Source: Candidatus Pollutiaquabacter sp. (GTDB taxonomy: Bacteria > Bacteroidota > Bacteroidia > AKYH767-A > 2013-40CM-41-45). Taken from it: 44,105 bases of DNA. The DNA lies in contig CANIAS010000021.1 in the NCBI GenBank assembly GCA_947465495.1, forward strand, positions 1-44,105, written 5' to 3'. The notes under the pieces are model-generated. The model was not told the origin of the DNA. It saw only the letters and a list, made by a program, of their open reading frames with translations, and did not search any database. Positions within the stretch are counted from its first letter, which is position 1. Every line of letters starts with the position of its first letter. Shown piece by piece: positions 35,201 through 40,702 of the stretch. The position numbers were made by a program, and so were the translations under genes.

Positions 35201-36272
35201 CCCAGAAATTCACCGTCACTTTTCCGTTGGGCCCGCGAACAATCACCCCTGTATCGACAATCATGGGTTGATTGTCTTGGTTGATTTGAGTAATATGACG
35301 TGCATTTCCCGTTTGATCAAACCAGGTATGGACGTAGCCGGTAGGTACCACCAATTGTGGTACACCTAATGTGGGGGTATACCCCAGAAAGGTAGAACCT
35401 GGTTGAAGCTGTGCACCCCACAGGGCAGTACTGATTGCCGCATTTCCAGGGTAGACGTTCGCCAATGGATTGTCAACCATGTATTGCACACGAAATACAA
35501 GATCCGTTGCAGCTGGAATCGTTGCCACTGTAGTATAGGTTCCGCGCAGTAAATACCATCCCGAAGGAAGCGCTGTAATGGAAGGATTAATCCATCGACC
35601 TCCAACGGAATTGACATACGTCCCGGTGTTTAGGTTGAATGACATGTAGCTGCTGGAAGTGCCATCAGCAAAAACGCCGCGAATAATTATCAGGCGACTG
35701 GTATTGTCGATTGGTTTCACATACAGGCTCATCGAATACATCGAATTGGCCTGTGGTGTGGTATAATTGTAATCGACAAAATGCTCGTTGTTACTCGCCG
35801 TCTCGTTAAACAGCTCAGCAGTCATTGAACTATTTGGAGCGATGGCGCCATTCGCTGTGATGGTACTTCCAACACCGCTCCAAACGGCTGTGTTGTTCAG
35901 TTGTTCCGAATAAGTAAATAAGTTGGGGCCACCGATAAAGTCTAATAAGGCCACAGTGTTCAAATCCCCAGTAGCGGAGAAACCAATGTCTTGCAGGGCA
36001 TCGTCAGACGTTCTGCGCACACGAATCGCCGGAGCGCTCACTATCGTAGGTACATAGCTGGATCCCGCCACCACCGGGTAACCTGGCGAAATACTGGTAT
36101 AATTAGATTGAAGTTTTCGGAGTGAATAAGCGGCTGATGCTGCAGGCAATACATCCAGTACCTGTGCCAAGGCATTGGTGGATAGTAAAATGAATAAAAA
36201 GCAAAAGTTGATTAGTTGTCGAACCTTTATTCTATTCATGCCCTTGCCAACTACTGGCAGCTTTAATTTCAT
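23283..36272 (-). CDS. Giant T9SS-secreted multidomain protein with ten lectin-like/Ig-like tandem units
   Basis: A 4329-residue protein, about 30% of the window. It starts with a signal peptide (hydrophobic LINFCFLFILLSTNALAQ; ATG at 36270-36272, alternative ATG at 36237-36239). Residues ~38-530 resemble the catalytic-domain fold of fungal AbfB-type arabinofuranosidases, interrupted by a jelly-roll insert. Residues ~536-3034 are ten ~250-residue units. Ig-like domains follow, with a LamG-like domain (about 3210-3395) inserted in one of them. A beta-roll region (~3825-4130) begins with NNWDTPTNWGC and includes VPTTTTDVTIPT. Residues ~4145-4329 hold the Bacteroidota pre-CTD module (VELLYFRALADLTVVHCSW ... 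SYYRLRQTDFDG) and the sorting domain ending GCYSLYIQTTDGEFLRKKFIQN. No stop or frameshift interrupts 13 kb. It is most likely a surface adhesin or carbohydrate-binding protein. No catalytic residues are certain. Confidence 0.93.
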   Translation of the reverse strand: MKLKLPVVGKGMNRIKVRQLINFCFLFILLSTNALAQVLDVLPAASAAYSLRKLQSNYTSISPGYPVVAGSSYVPTIVSAPAIRVRRTSDDALQDIGFSATGDLNTVALLDFIGGPNLFTYSEQLNNTAVWSGVGSTITANGAIAPNSSMTAELFNETASNNEHFVDYNYTTPQANSMYSMSLYVKPIDNTSRLIIIRGVFADGTSSSYMSFNLNTGTYVNSVGGRWINPSITALPSGWYLLRGTYTTVATIPAATDLVFRVQYMVDNPLANVYPGNAAISTALWGAQLQPGSTFLGYTPTLGVPQLVVPTGYVHTWFDQTGNARHITQINQDNQPMIVDTGVIVRGPNGKVTVNFWGDRAYTASSFLTNNAATITASSSTINMVTRWLSLTGVGNTDLPFGIGTTNDTRRGRFFYRSNNNMVGWSAWGCDVTGTVINPDPGGAIHTYNAIQVGSALTMAKDGVEYNFTLPNIPLTPSTGIAMGQLNNPSQTSNYFTEMELSEAIVFASALLPAERRILQCDQGSYYGSPTTIAGLDFYVGAVTDQTSCKLSSEKVVWNSATVANATVATNNLTKINTISWDGGAASLNTVSNNGYVEFRAVETNKARMLGLSTSFTGVNYLNIQFAVYLRSNGMVDVYESGISRGPSGSFGNYSANDLFRIAIESGTIRYYKNGVLFYTSLVAPVAPMIVHVSMADIGATVSQVTVSNPCSGTFMANASNTGPNPIYQWQLNGVNTGTNSNTYTNPNLTSTNLLTCSITLDGCASNSVISNSATLINSAPNPSLQFYIRSLADTGNCKMTSEQIAWRFISLDNGPRIQTTPTSITKISGTTWDAGGASLNQVNNNGYFQFTATLTSKALMGGLSNTITGISYTNIQYAIYLANNGSLQIFESGTNKGTFGNYAVGDVMRVAIEGGRVNYYRNNILFYTSTIAPTLPQFAHVSIADPGGSIINLSIYNRSGGLFTATVLNGPANPTYNWTVNGVSVQSSTSSNYSNPTLNVNDVVACTLQLTGCFTNTYTSNTITTILAQPSPSISFYIAGVPDQNGCRKAGEQVVWKFTALSNQERLTLAANTATKRLSNGWDAVAVSYNQVYNNGYLEFKALEINKNRIIGLSNSYTTNSYPTVQYGIYLQSSATIGIYESGNNRGNFGTYAANDIFRVAVDNNVVRYYKNGVVFFTSSVTAVLPMMAQAALNEIGATAAEMVVWNLNNGAFNAYAINTTSPLNYTWKTNAVANGGNSATYTNPSLATGSILTCDLSFQTCFSTILPSNQIIIQPAAPNPSLAFYIQGVPDSTACWLAGEQAVWSFTTLSDQQRLSITPTLVTKTSSTAWDAAIISYNQVVEGGYFEFRVAEINKARTIGLSTAYTGNAQAAIQYGIYLQNSATLSIIEAGVNRGTFNNYTATDTFRIAIEQGKVRYYKNSVLFYTSNTVPSLPLRANATFYDVGSTLLDPVIWNPNRGYFNAIVINGSLPANYQWKLNGVVSGPNTSQYINPTMVAGDVLQCDLQLVGCLNNTVTSNIIRRRAILPNPALSFFIRGEVEQNSCRMAGEEVVWNNFTNFQDLSRVVRSRNNLTKQLTTGWDGGAASLNRVYNNGYVEFTASETNKGRMLGLSSSYTTSSYTGIQYAFYLQTGGILGIYESGVSRGNFGTYATGDILRIHIQIGTIKYYKNGTLVYTSTITPSLPLLVYASLNDIGATLTNVMVYNYNNGDFVAIAQQTGNDVTYTWMVNGIVVQTGRSISYTNTSLAVGDQLTCQISLGGCLAGNNYLSNRIIISTAPQLTPDFFIEGQRVYPSCSIAIEQVMWSNSDMTGNMSAVNVNSLLKTTGNGVWDGGAASLNKVKDRGYFEFTATENNKLRAVGLTTINSGADQNSINFCFYLQNDGFYRIYESGADRGLMGTYAPGSVFRIGIDNGILKYYKDGILVYISTVAPALPIMADVSINEAGGTVTNAIVVNYNNGTFVSNIPNGGTYTWMINSNIILTNNQSSFIPSNLQYNDTIRCILNSNLPGCTPQVINSNYIIYRPAVSDSADFYIGANGSASGCHFTIEQVKWKASEVSAATMTVRSDNSLLKLQSPALWNGGAASWNKVYNNGYLEFVATENNKAKVLGLSNTYLDASLATVQFGILLQSTGAFRVYESNNDRGGFGNYVAGDIFKIWVDNLVVRYYRNNVLFYISNLNPSPPLYVDASIYDIGGTIGKAEVANYTNGTFQAYSVNAGSGATYSWKVNNVVVQNSTLSSYTNTSLLRGDTVRCTLTSGIPGCTPFAYQSNYVVVSNTLPALSDFAITSEPATATCALVTEPVRWKISDLSRDASVVNGNGLIRMQNTGWNCGAFSWNKVHNNGYFEFKALETNKPRIIGLSSTNPNADWSSIQFAFYLTSSATFDIRQSGNTIAIPGATYAMNDVFRIAVESNVVKYYKNGILVYVSGTAPALPLMVDVSLYDAGATVSNAVITNLGSGNFTANTFNLGTGLNYTWSVNSVTVQTGPSVTYTNLSLQNNDTVRCVASSALSGCSSSPFTSNIIINTITAVTNIDFAIRGIAVPTSCSMVREDVKWKKSDLTTNMNVANVNQLVKTGTINGWDGGAASWNTVSNNGYFECIAAETNKNRMIGLSTTNTGFDQTTIRYGFLLENNSSYRIYEAGSYVGITGTYATGDTFRISVESNVVRYYKSSIAVYNSLLVPTLPLLVDVSIFEPGGTVQSPVVVNYNGGQFEAVSLNAGASPTYQWSVNGATVQNSVSATYTNNSLNNNDLVKCQMTANLAGCVSNAPLISNDLRNIIIVPTNVDAYVKGVPVTTSCNVLYEEVKWKTSDLANVSATTNNLLKIQSDGSWDGGAASWNTVSMNGGFQFTVTENNKARMAGLSVTNANSNYTSIAFAYHLLATGELRIVESGVDRGFTSSYLPGDILRLSVELVAGQNKVRYYKNNQILFTSVAVATTLPLMADISIFNQGGTITDAIIYNPHNGGYVAGASNAGAANYEWKVNGVTVQNGLSANYTNVGLSNNDVVTCIITPGLTGCSAITFSSNRTIVKLPLLVITPPAPVCSPLTIDLTVAAITAGTAPDMTISYWSDAAGTVLLSNPRDVGAGTYYIKATRFGTCNDIKPVTVVIRAAPTGSIIANNPELNCNTTSLQLSASGSSAFRWDDFSVSATRTVSQPGTYYAVFTDAYNCSTTINQVVFRNIDPPLVSILGNTSPICQGASVDLVAVPATFNNALRLDGNSQSADLGNWFNYRNFTIEFWLKPSSVQSPYATIIDNNYSFTGLSWTVAQNNAVTNQYSFACYTPLGSASVLFNLTANTWQHVTLVKSSTALTVYLNGVQISTTAWTLGNILYDGTQSLRLGRWAGGTRFWNGQIDELRIFNTAVPAAQIATDMTTNYPQVTANLKAYYKMDQPDNSPTVVNSTTTAYGTGPALGNPNFIASGVTVSNSFTYAWWPGGSTTNSTSAVPSAPVTYLTTVTGNNGCPRVESTELTVSMSSLGNIVSTPSVCQGSSAQVTFHAVGANPPYTFYYSVNGVNATVTTSTTADSVTVTPPTNVPGTFQYELQNLVYANASFCLQSQSGSATVIVHSNPVVTVTPPAAVCAPGAVNLTLPAVTTGSTPGLTYTYWTTTALTNALATPTAVDSAATYYIQGIESVYGCSSVQPVTVTIRPQPIMNAIPDDTICSGSGVIVNLSATIPSTYSWSTFGVSSGLSGASSGNGSTLSQTLTQTGNTAPGQVFYRIVPVSTAYGCTGPADTIHITVSAMPGLLSTQDSSGCTSASVTLGATSSAGTVQWYSAATGGSLIGNGSTFQTPVISTTTTYYAEAVNNGCSNGVRVPVIATIERPGQWLGYTNNWDTPTNWGCRSVPTTTTDVTIPTTPIGGNYPTVSSNNTSVCRNLTMQPTASVTVTPAFDLGVYGDITNNGVAMFGGGTLRFSGSVLQHIIATATQQVGSIMMSNSWNNNSLRLMTDVIVTEAITFNDGIIDLNGKTLTLGTNTSNGNLSGAGTGKHINSINGYFIRHTNTNISYTFPLGDSLQYTPIELNIHSGTQTGAVIRSKVTRGKQPNLAATNYLNRYWSMEPTGLLSGIDYDATYTYFDPTEIIGSGTLYPVKYSISSGIALWSSCPGSGIINITGSSGSHNVASKTFIWNNLSSFSDFTGANTSQPLPVELLYFRALADLTVVHCSWVTMSELNNDFFTVERSRDAINFDNVGTISGSGTSSSVHSYDFTDEEPFDGISYYRLRQTDFDGKSTVSQIEVVKFNQQNELTLTHCKSEEQKLFITFNNDTYLKRVAIYDLAGRIVFTTDVETRGSTYQISIPGVAAGCYSLYIQTTDGEFLRKKFIQN
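26085..26640 (-). other. LamG-like (concanavalin-type) domain nested in an Ig-like domain of the giant protein
   Basis: Residues ~3210-3395 read LRLDGNSQSADLG..., FTIEFWLKPSS, NTWQHVTLVKSS, LTVYLNGVQIS, LRLGRW and FWNGQIDELRIFN, the standard LamG-like (Laminin_G_3) pattern. It interrupts an Ig-like domain that begins SPICQGASVDLVA before the insert and resumes YAWWPGGSTTNS ... TVTGNNGCPRVES after it. Confidence 0.75.
27170..34667 (-). repeat. Ten tandem ~750-bp coding repeats (lectin-like plus Ig-like unit)
   Basis: Unit starts, minus-strand high coordinate: R1 34667, R2 33920, R3 33170, R4 32423, R5 31676, R6 30923, R7 30179, R8 29423, R9 28670, R10 27914, with the array ending near 27170. 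Spacings are 744-756 bp, all multiples of three. Each unit has a lectin-like half (core pattern 'WDGGAASxNxVxNNGYxEF', 'NKxRMxGLS', 'YESGxxRGxFGxYxxGD', 'RYYKNGVLFYTS') and an Ig-like half ('YxWxVNGVxVQ', 'YTNxSL', 'CxLxxxxxGC'). Each carries one Cys near its start and two in the Ig half. DNA identity is not obvious at a glance, so divergence is old. R1-R5 have C-x6-C in the Ig half and R6-R10 have C-x8-C. Confidence 0.93.
34670..36160 (-). other. N-terminal AbfB-like domain with nested jelly-roll insert
   Basis: Residues ~38-115 (AAYSLRKLQSNY ... IRVRRTSDDALQDIGF) and ~305-530 (YVHTWFDQTGNARHITQ ... GIAMGQLNN, EAIVF) are the two parts of a fold I associate with the AbfB catalytic domain. Fungal AbfB has the comparable VKRGSDGATTDIG and IIYDQSGRGNHLT. 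Residues ~115-300 (NLFTYSEQLNNTAVWSGVG ... YSMSLYVKP ... WYLLRGTY) are a jelly-roll, CBM-like module also known from phage tail proteins, inserted between the halves. The family names are recalled by eye. Confidence 0.55.
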
Positions 36273-36319
36273 GTTTTTTATACCAGCTTCTGAAGGTCTA
36301 AGTGATTGATAACTAGAGG

Positions 36320-36333
36320 CGTCGGAAGCGACG
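36320..36333 (-). other. Short stable hairpin in the giant gene's leader
   Basis: CGTCG (36320-36324), loop GAAG and CGACG (36329-36333) form a perfect 5-bp GC-rich stem. On the transcript (minus strand) the loop reads CUUC. It lies about 19-32 nt after the predicted start of the giant gene's mRNA and 48 nt before its ATG. It may stabilise the mRNA 5' end or be coincidental. Confidence 0.3.
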
Positions 36334-36357
36334 TAAATGTACGAATTTAGAATCGTT

Positions 36358-36365
36358 CAAAGATA
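36358..36365 (-). promoter_or_regulatory. -7 element of the giant gene
   Basis: TATCTTTG on the minus strand matches TAnnTTTG, with a predicted start near 36352 and an 80-nt leader before the ATG at 36272. No -33 element at normal spacing. The rest of the 180-nt gap (36273-36452) holds nothing else recognisable. Confidence 0.45.
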
Positions 36366-36452
36366 GGCGAACACCCCTATAAAGCTAATTATTAGTAGTT
36401 TTTTAATGCATTATTTACTGAATCGTGGCTGCCGTAAAAAGTAGTTGCTGAC

Positions 36453-37907
36453 TTAGAAAACAGGCCGATTTTTACGCATCAGTAAGAGGTACATACAGCC
36501 TGAAACAATGAATCCCACAAACCAGGCGTAATGATATAGTCCTGTGACCCAAGTTCCGAATACCTGCGCATCAATTACTTTGATAGCTGCCAGAAACCCT
36601 GGAATATTTGGTAGTATCCCGATGATCAACGCAATGATGGCATTTCGGTTGAAACCATTCGAATATCCATAGATGCCATCGTGCCGATATAGATCGTTGA
36701 GTAAAAGGTCTTTTTTACGAATGAAAAAATAATCGGAAATCATGATTCCGCCAATTGGTCCAAGCAGGCTGGAGTATGCGATAAGCCAGGTAAAAATGTA
36801 ACCGTCGGGATCAGCAATTAATTTCCAAGGAAAAATCATAACACCAATGATACCAGTGATGTAACCTCCTTTTTTAAAATCAATCTTGGAGGGTGATAGA
36901 TTTGCAAAGTCATTGGCAGGACTCACAATGTTGGCAGCTATGTTGGTAGCCAATGTGGAGATGATGATGCCTAGCATTGCAATTGATACCATCCATTTGC
37001 TGGAAAACATACCCGCCAGTTTCACAATGTCCCATTCCGTATGTCCATATATCAGTGCGGTGGAAGAAGTAACGATAACACCAACAAAAGCGAAAAAAGT
37101 CATGGAAGGAGGCAGCCCTATAATTTGGCCATTCACTTGTGCTTTTTGGGATTTTGCATAACGTGTAAAATCTGGAATATTCAGTGATAACGTAGCCCAA
37201 AATCCTACCATGCCAGTTAATGCCGGAAAAAAGTAATCCAGAAATTCACGGTTGGTGGTGAACTTGGAAGGCTGATCCAAGATGGGCCCTAGTCCGTTTG
37301 CTGCCCAGATGGCCCACACTAACAATGCAAAGGCTGCTGCCGGTAGGAAGAACGCTTTGAATACAAGTAATTTTCGGATACTATCAATGCCTTTCTTGAT
37401 AATGAACATGTTTAACAACCAGAATGCTAGAAAGCATGCCATTGGTAATGCTTGCGGGAAAAGTGTAGTGGTATTAATTTCTTCTAACGAAGGAACCCAG
37501 GCGCGAATAAGATGGTAAAGTGATTCGCCACCAATCCATGTTTGTATGCCAAACCATCCACATGCGACGATAGCGCGTAAGATAGCTGGAATGTTAGCGC
37601 CCTTTGTTCCGAAGCTTGCTCGAACCAATACCGGGAAGGGAATGCCATATTTTGCTCCTGCATGGCCATTCAATATCATAGGCACCAATACAATCGTGTT
37701 GCCCAAAAAGATGGTAAATACTGCCTGGTACCAATTCATACCGCCATTGATCAATGAACTCGCAAGCATATACGTGGGAATACACAAACTCATACTGATC
37801 CAGAGTGCTGCGTAATTCCAGGTGCCCCAACTGCGTGCGTGACTACTAATTGGTGCAAGGTCCTCGCTATACAGTGAATGATTATTCGTTTGGTCAATGT
37901 TTGCCAT
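36453..37907 (-). CDS. NCS1-family nucleobase/hydantoin/allantoin-type permease
   Basis: A 484-residue membrane protein with about 12 hydrophobic segments. The N-terminus carries the NCS1 signature: HARSWGTWNYAALWISMSLCIPTYMLASSLINGGMNWYQA. It also has NGHAGAKYGIPFPVLVRASFG, GWFGIQTWIGGESLYHL and LSLNIPDFTRYAKS, in which the NxPDFTRYAK motif is diagnostic. NCS1 symporters import nucleobases, allantoin, hydantoins or thiamine with Na+ or H+. The IPTYMLASSLI segment resembles the PucI-like allantoin/hydantoin group, but the substrate cannot be fixed. The ATG at 37905-37907 is preferred to an in-frame start at 37964, since it places the N-terminus before the first helix as in relatives. The gene is monocistronic, with no purine-catabolism neighbours and no riboswitch seen in the 191-nt gap upstream. 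Confidence 0.92.
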   Translation of the reverse strand: MANIDQTNNHSLYSEDLAPISSHARSWGTWNYAALWISMSLCIPTYMLASSLINGGMNWYQAVFTIFLGNTIVLVPMILNGHAGAKYGIPFPVLVRASFGTKGANIPAILRAIVACGWFGIQTWIGGESLYHLIRAWVPSLEEINTTTLFPQALPMACFLAFWLLNMFIIKKGIDSIRKLLVFKAFFLPAAAFALLVWAIWAANGLGPILDQPSKFTTNREFLDYFFPALTGMVGFWATLSLNIPDFTRYAKSQKAQVNGQIIGLPPSMTFFAFVGVIVTSSTALIYGHTEWDIVKLAGMFSSKWMVSIAMLGIIISTLATNIAANIVSPANDFANLSPSKIDFKKGGYITGIIGVMIFPWKLIADPDGYIFTWLIAYSSLLGPIGGIMISDYFFIRKKDLLLNDLYRHDGIYGYSNGFNRNAIIALIIGILPNIPGFLAAIKVIDAQVFGTWVTGLYHYAWFVGFIVSGCMYLLLMRKNRPVF

Positions 37908-38060
37908 AATGTTAGAGGTTGGACTATGGTAAATGTGCTGAATTAACATTGCCCATACAATCATTCATTGGGCGAATGCATATTTTTTATACAAGTTGAA
38001 TTTGTTAATTATTAGCAGTCGGTTTGTTCTGTCATCCCATTCCTTAGGTTCAATTTTAGC

Positions 38061-38068
38061 TATATTTG
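38061..38068 (+). promoter_or_regulatory. -7 element of glmM-cysteine desulfurase unit
   Basis: TATATTTG matches TAnnTTTG. The predicted start near 38073 gives a ~26-nt leader before the GTG at 38099, the same leader length as the OmpA and rhodanese promoters here. No close -33 TTTG. Confidence 0.5.
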
Positions 38069-38098
38069 CGGTAAATCAATTGATAATTCATTTTTACT

Positions 38099-39490
38099 GT
38101 GTCACTCATTAAATCCATTTCAGGCATTAGAGGTACCATTGGCGGTAAGCCAGGTGAAGGACTAACCCCTGTAGATATCGTCAAATTCACGGCAGCTTAC
38201 GGAACCTGGTTGTTGAACCGTACCACTACGAAAGAACGGACTTCCGTTGTTATCGGTCGCGATGCCCGTATTTCGGGTATCATGGTACAAAATCTTGTTG
38301 CCGGCACATTGAAAGGGTTAGGCATTGATGTCATTTATCTCGGTTTGGCTACAACGCCTACTGTCGAAATGGCTGTTACCGATTTCAAATCAGCGGGTGG
38401 AATCATCCTTACTGCCAGTCATAATCCTAAGCAATGGAACGCTCTCAAATTATTGAATGAGCGTGGGGAATTTATCTCTGCTGCCGATGGGGAAGAGGTG
38501 CTTCGCTTGGCCGAAAGCGATTCGTTCGTTTTCGCTGAGGTCAATAAAATTGGACTTCATAGCCATGTGTCCGATTATCATCATCAACATATTAAACAGA
38601 TCCTTGCCCTGCCGTTGGTGGATGTAGAAGCCATTAAAGCACGTAATTTCAAAGTCGTTATAGACTGCGTGAATTCTGTTGGTGGCATTGTTCTTCCTGA
38701 ACTGCTGCGCGCCTTGGGAGTCACTGAGATTATAGAACTCTACTGCGAACCTAACGGACAATTTCCACATAACCCTGAACCGTTGCCCGAGCACTTGGGT
38801 GATATTTCACAAGAGGTTCGTAAGCGTAATGCCCACCTCGGGATTGTCGTCGATCCAGATGTTGATCGGCTTGCATTGGTCTGTGAAGATGGCGAGATGT
38901 TCGGTGAAGAATATACGTTAGTAGCTGTTGCGGATTATGTATTAAAGCATCACCCAGGAAATACGGTCTCAAACCTTTCTTCTACGCGTGCATTGCGGGA
39001 TGTGACGGAAAAAGCAGGTGGTGCTTACTTTGCAGCGGCTGTGGGCGAAGTGAATGTTGTTGAAGCCATGAAAGCGCATCAGGCTGTAATCGGCGGTGAA
39101 GGCAATGGCGGAATTATTTATCCTGAACTTCACTATGGACGTGACGCTCTTGTCGGCATTGCGCTATTTCTGACTCATCTCGCTAAGTCGTCCAAAAGCA
39201 TTTCGATGCTTCGTGCAACGTATCCCAACTATTATATTTCAAAAAACAAGATTGAACTCACGCCAGAGATTGATGTGGATGCTATTTTAGAAAGCATTAA
39301 AGAAAAATACAAGAAACAACCTGTCAATACCATTGACGGGGTGAAAATAGAGTTTGACAAGGAGTGGGTACACCTTCGTAAAAGTAACACGGAGCCAATC
39401 ATCCGAATCTATGCCGAGTCGCAGTCTCAGACAACGGCAGGCAATCTTGCCGAGAAAATTATCCGTGATATCAAGGACCTCATCAACTGA
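38099..39490 (+). CDS. glmM: Phosphoglucosamine mutase
   Basis: A 463-residue alpha-D-phosphohexomutase. The start is GTG (38099-38101), reading SLIKSISGIRGTIGGKPGEGLTP. The phospho-serine loop is TASHNPKQWNALKLL, the Mg-binding loop is DPDVDRLALV, the sugar-binding loop is GGEGNGGIIYP and the C-terminal phosphate-binding segment is KSNTEPIIRIYAES. It interconverts glucosamine-6-phosphate and glucosamine-1-phosphate for UDP-GlcNAc, peptidoglycan and lipid A. The ISGIRGTIGGKPGEGLTP start is the usual Bacteroidota form. The cysteine desulfurase gene follows after 22 nt and is probably co-transcribed. Confidence 0.95.
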   Translation: MSLIKSISGIRGTIGGKPGEGLTPVDIVKFTAAYGTWLLNRTTTKERTSVVIGRDARISGIMVQNLVAGTLKGLGIDVIYLGLATTPTVEMAVTDFKSAGGIILTASHNPKQWNALKLLNERGEFISAADGEEVLRLAESDSFVFAEVNKIGLHSHVSDYHHQHIKQILALPLVDVEAIKARNFKVVIDCVNSVGGIVLPELLRALGVTEIIELYCEPNGQFPHNPEPLPEHLGDISQEVRKRNAHLGIVVDPDVDRLALVCEDGEMFGEEYTLVAVADYVLKHHPGNTVSNLSSTRALRDVTEKAGGAYFAAAVGEVNVVEAMKAHQAVIGGEGNGGIIYPELHYGRDALVGIALFLTHLAKSSKSISMLRATYPNYYISKNKIELTPEIDVDAILESIKEKYKKQPVNTIDGVKIEFDKEWVHLRKSNTEPIIRIYAESQSQTTAGNLAEKIIRDIKDLIN

Positions 39491-39512
39491 TAACACGGCA
39501 TCTGTTCTTACC

Positions 39513-40646
39513 ATGAAAATATACCTCGATAACGCCGCTACAACTCCGATGGATCCGGAAGTCATTGAAACGATGGTCACCTACATGCGCCAGCATCATG
39601 GTAATCCATCTTCTATTCATTCCTTCGGTCGTGAGGTACGCGCCGGTATCGAGAAAGCACGGAAGACAGTAGCTACTTTGCTAAACGTTACTCCGTCTGA
39701 GATTTTCTTTACCTCTGGGGGAACGGAAGCAAACAATACAGCACTGTCTTGTTCAGTTCGAGACCTTGGTGTCACTCATATTATTTCTTCTCCAATCGAA
39801 CACCATGCAGTGACTCACACCATTGAAAAAATGGAGAAGGAAGGACGCATTGCCATAAGTTGGGTAAAGCTGGATGAGCATGGATCTGTACGATTGGATC
39901 ATTTGGAAGAATTATTGAGTAAAGGCGGAAAAACACTTGTTTCATTAATGCATGCCAATAATGAAATTGGCAATCTTTTGCCAATTGATCGTGTAGCAGC
40001 CTTGTGTCAACAGTATGGTGCCTACTTTCATTGCGATACGGTGCAGACCATGGGGCATTTCCCGTTGGATTTAGCTGCGGTACCTGTGCATTTCGTTACT
40101 TGTGCAGCCCATAAATTTCACGGCCCGAAAGGGGTCGGCTTCCTGTACATTCGCCACGATGTTAAAATTCATCCTTTTATTTTTGGGGGAGCTCAGGAAC
40201 GTAATATGCGCGGTGGTACGGAGAATGTTTATGGAATTATTGGTCTGGCTAAAGCACTGGAGCTCGCTTGTAGCGCTATGGAAGAACACCGCGAGCATAT
40301 TTCAAGCTTGAAATATTACATGGCCAAACAATTGGAGCAACACATCCCTGGTATTCGATTTAACGGTGGGTGTATGGGCGATAGTTTGTACACGGTTCTT
40401 AACGTAGCGTTCCCGCCAAGTGCTCAGGCGGAAATGTTATTGTTTAACCTAGATATTGCAGGAATTGCCTGCTCGGGTGGTAGCGCGTGTTCATCCGGTA
40501 GCAACGCAGGTTCGCACGTGTTAAAAGCACTTTATGGGAGTGATAATCGTCCGTCCGTGAGATTCTCGTTCAGTAAATACAACACCCATGAAGAAATTGA
40601 TTTCGCCGTGAATAAGCTAAAAGAATTGTACGTCGTGAATGTCTGA
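39513..40646 (+). CDS. Cysteine desulfurase (NifS/IscS family)
   Basis: A 377-residue class V aminotransferase-fold enzyme. N-terminus MKIYLDNAATTPMDPEV; PLP-site segments FTSGGTEANNTAL, SSPIEHHAV, HANNEIGN and HCDTVQTMGH; the PLP lysine in CAAHKFHGPKG; and the catalytic Cys loop GGSACSSGSNAGSHV. RGGTENVYGI is also conserved. It removes sulfur from L-cysteine as enzyme persulfide for Fe-S clusters or tRNA thiolation. The ATG at 39513 starts exactly at the family N-terminus; an upstream in-frame start at 39354 lies inside glmM. No iscU, iscA or suf genes are adjacent, so the acceptor is unknown. Confidence 0.94.
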   Translation: MKIYLDNAATTPMDPEVIETMVTYMRQHHGNPSSIHSFGREVRAGIEKARKTVATLLNVTPSEIFFTSGGTEANNTALSCSVRDLGVTHIISSPIEHHAVTHTIEKMEKEGRIAISWVKLDEHGSVRLDHLEELLSKGGKTLVSLMHANNEIGNLLPIDRVAALCQQYGAYFHCDTVQTMGHFPLDLAAVPVHFVTCAAHKFHGPKGVGFLYIRHDVKIHPFIFGGAQERNMRGGTENVYGIIGLAKALELACSAMEEHREHISSLKYYMAKQLEQHIPGIRFNGGCMGDSLYTVLNVAFPPSAQAEMLLFNLDIAGIACSGGSACSSGSNAGSHVLKALYGSDNRPSVRFSFSKYNTHEEIDFAVNKLKELYVVNV

Positions 40647-40671
40647 AGCGGTTGGATTGCTATAAAATGAA

Positions 40672-40695
40672 AAGGGCTTCCGTTGAGAAGCCCTT
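40672..40695. terminator. Bidirectional rho-independent terminator
   Basis: AAGGGCTTC (40672-40680), loop CGTTGA and GAAGCCCTT (40687-40695) form a perfect 9-bp stem. On the plus strand CTTGTTATT follows; on the minus strand TTTCATTTTATA follows. It separates the cysteine desulfurase gene and the convergent Spy-like gene, whose stop is at 40703-40705. Confidence 0.85.
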
Positions 40696-40702
40696 CTTGT
40701 TA

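Noticed and set aside
36378-36403. CTAATTATTAG followed by TAGTTTTTT as a terminator
   Set aside because: The stem is five AT-rich base pairs with a single-base loop, and it faces the plus strand where no gene ends.
37908-38098. Riboswitch upstream of the NCS1 permease or glmM
   Set aside because: The 191-nt gap shows no recognisable conserved core or long pairing; only the glmM -7 element is supported.
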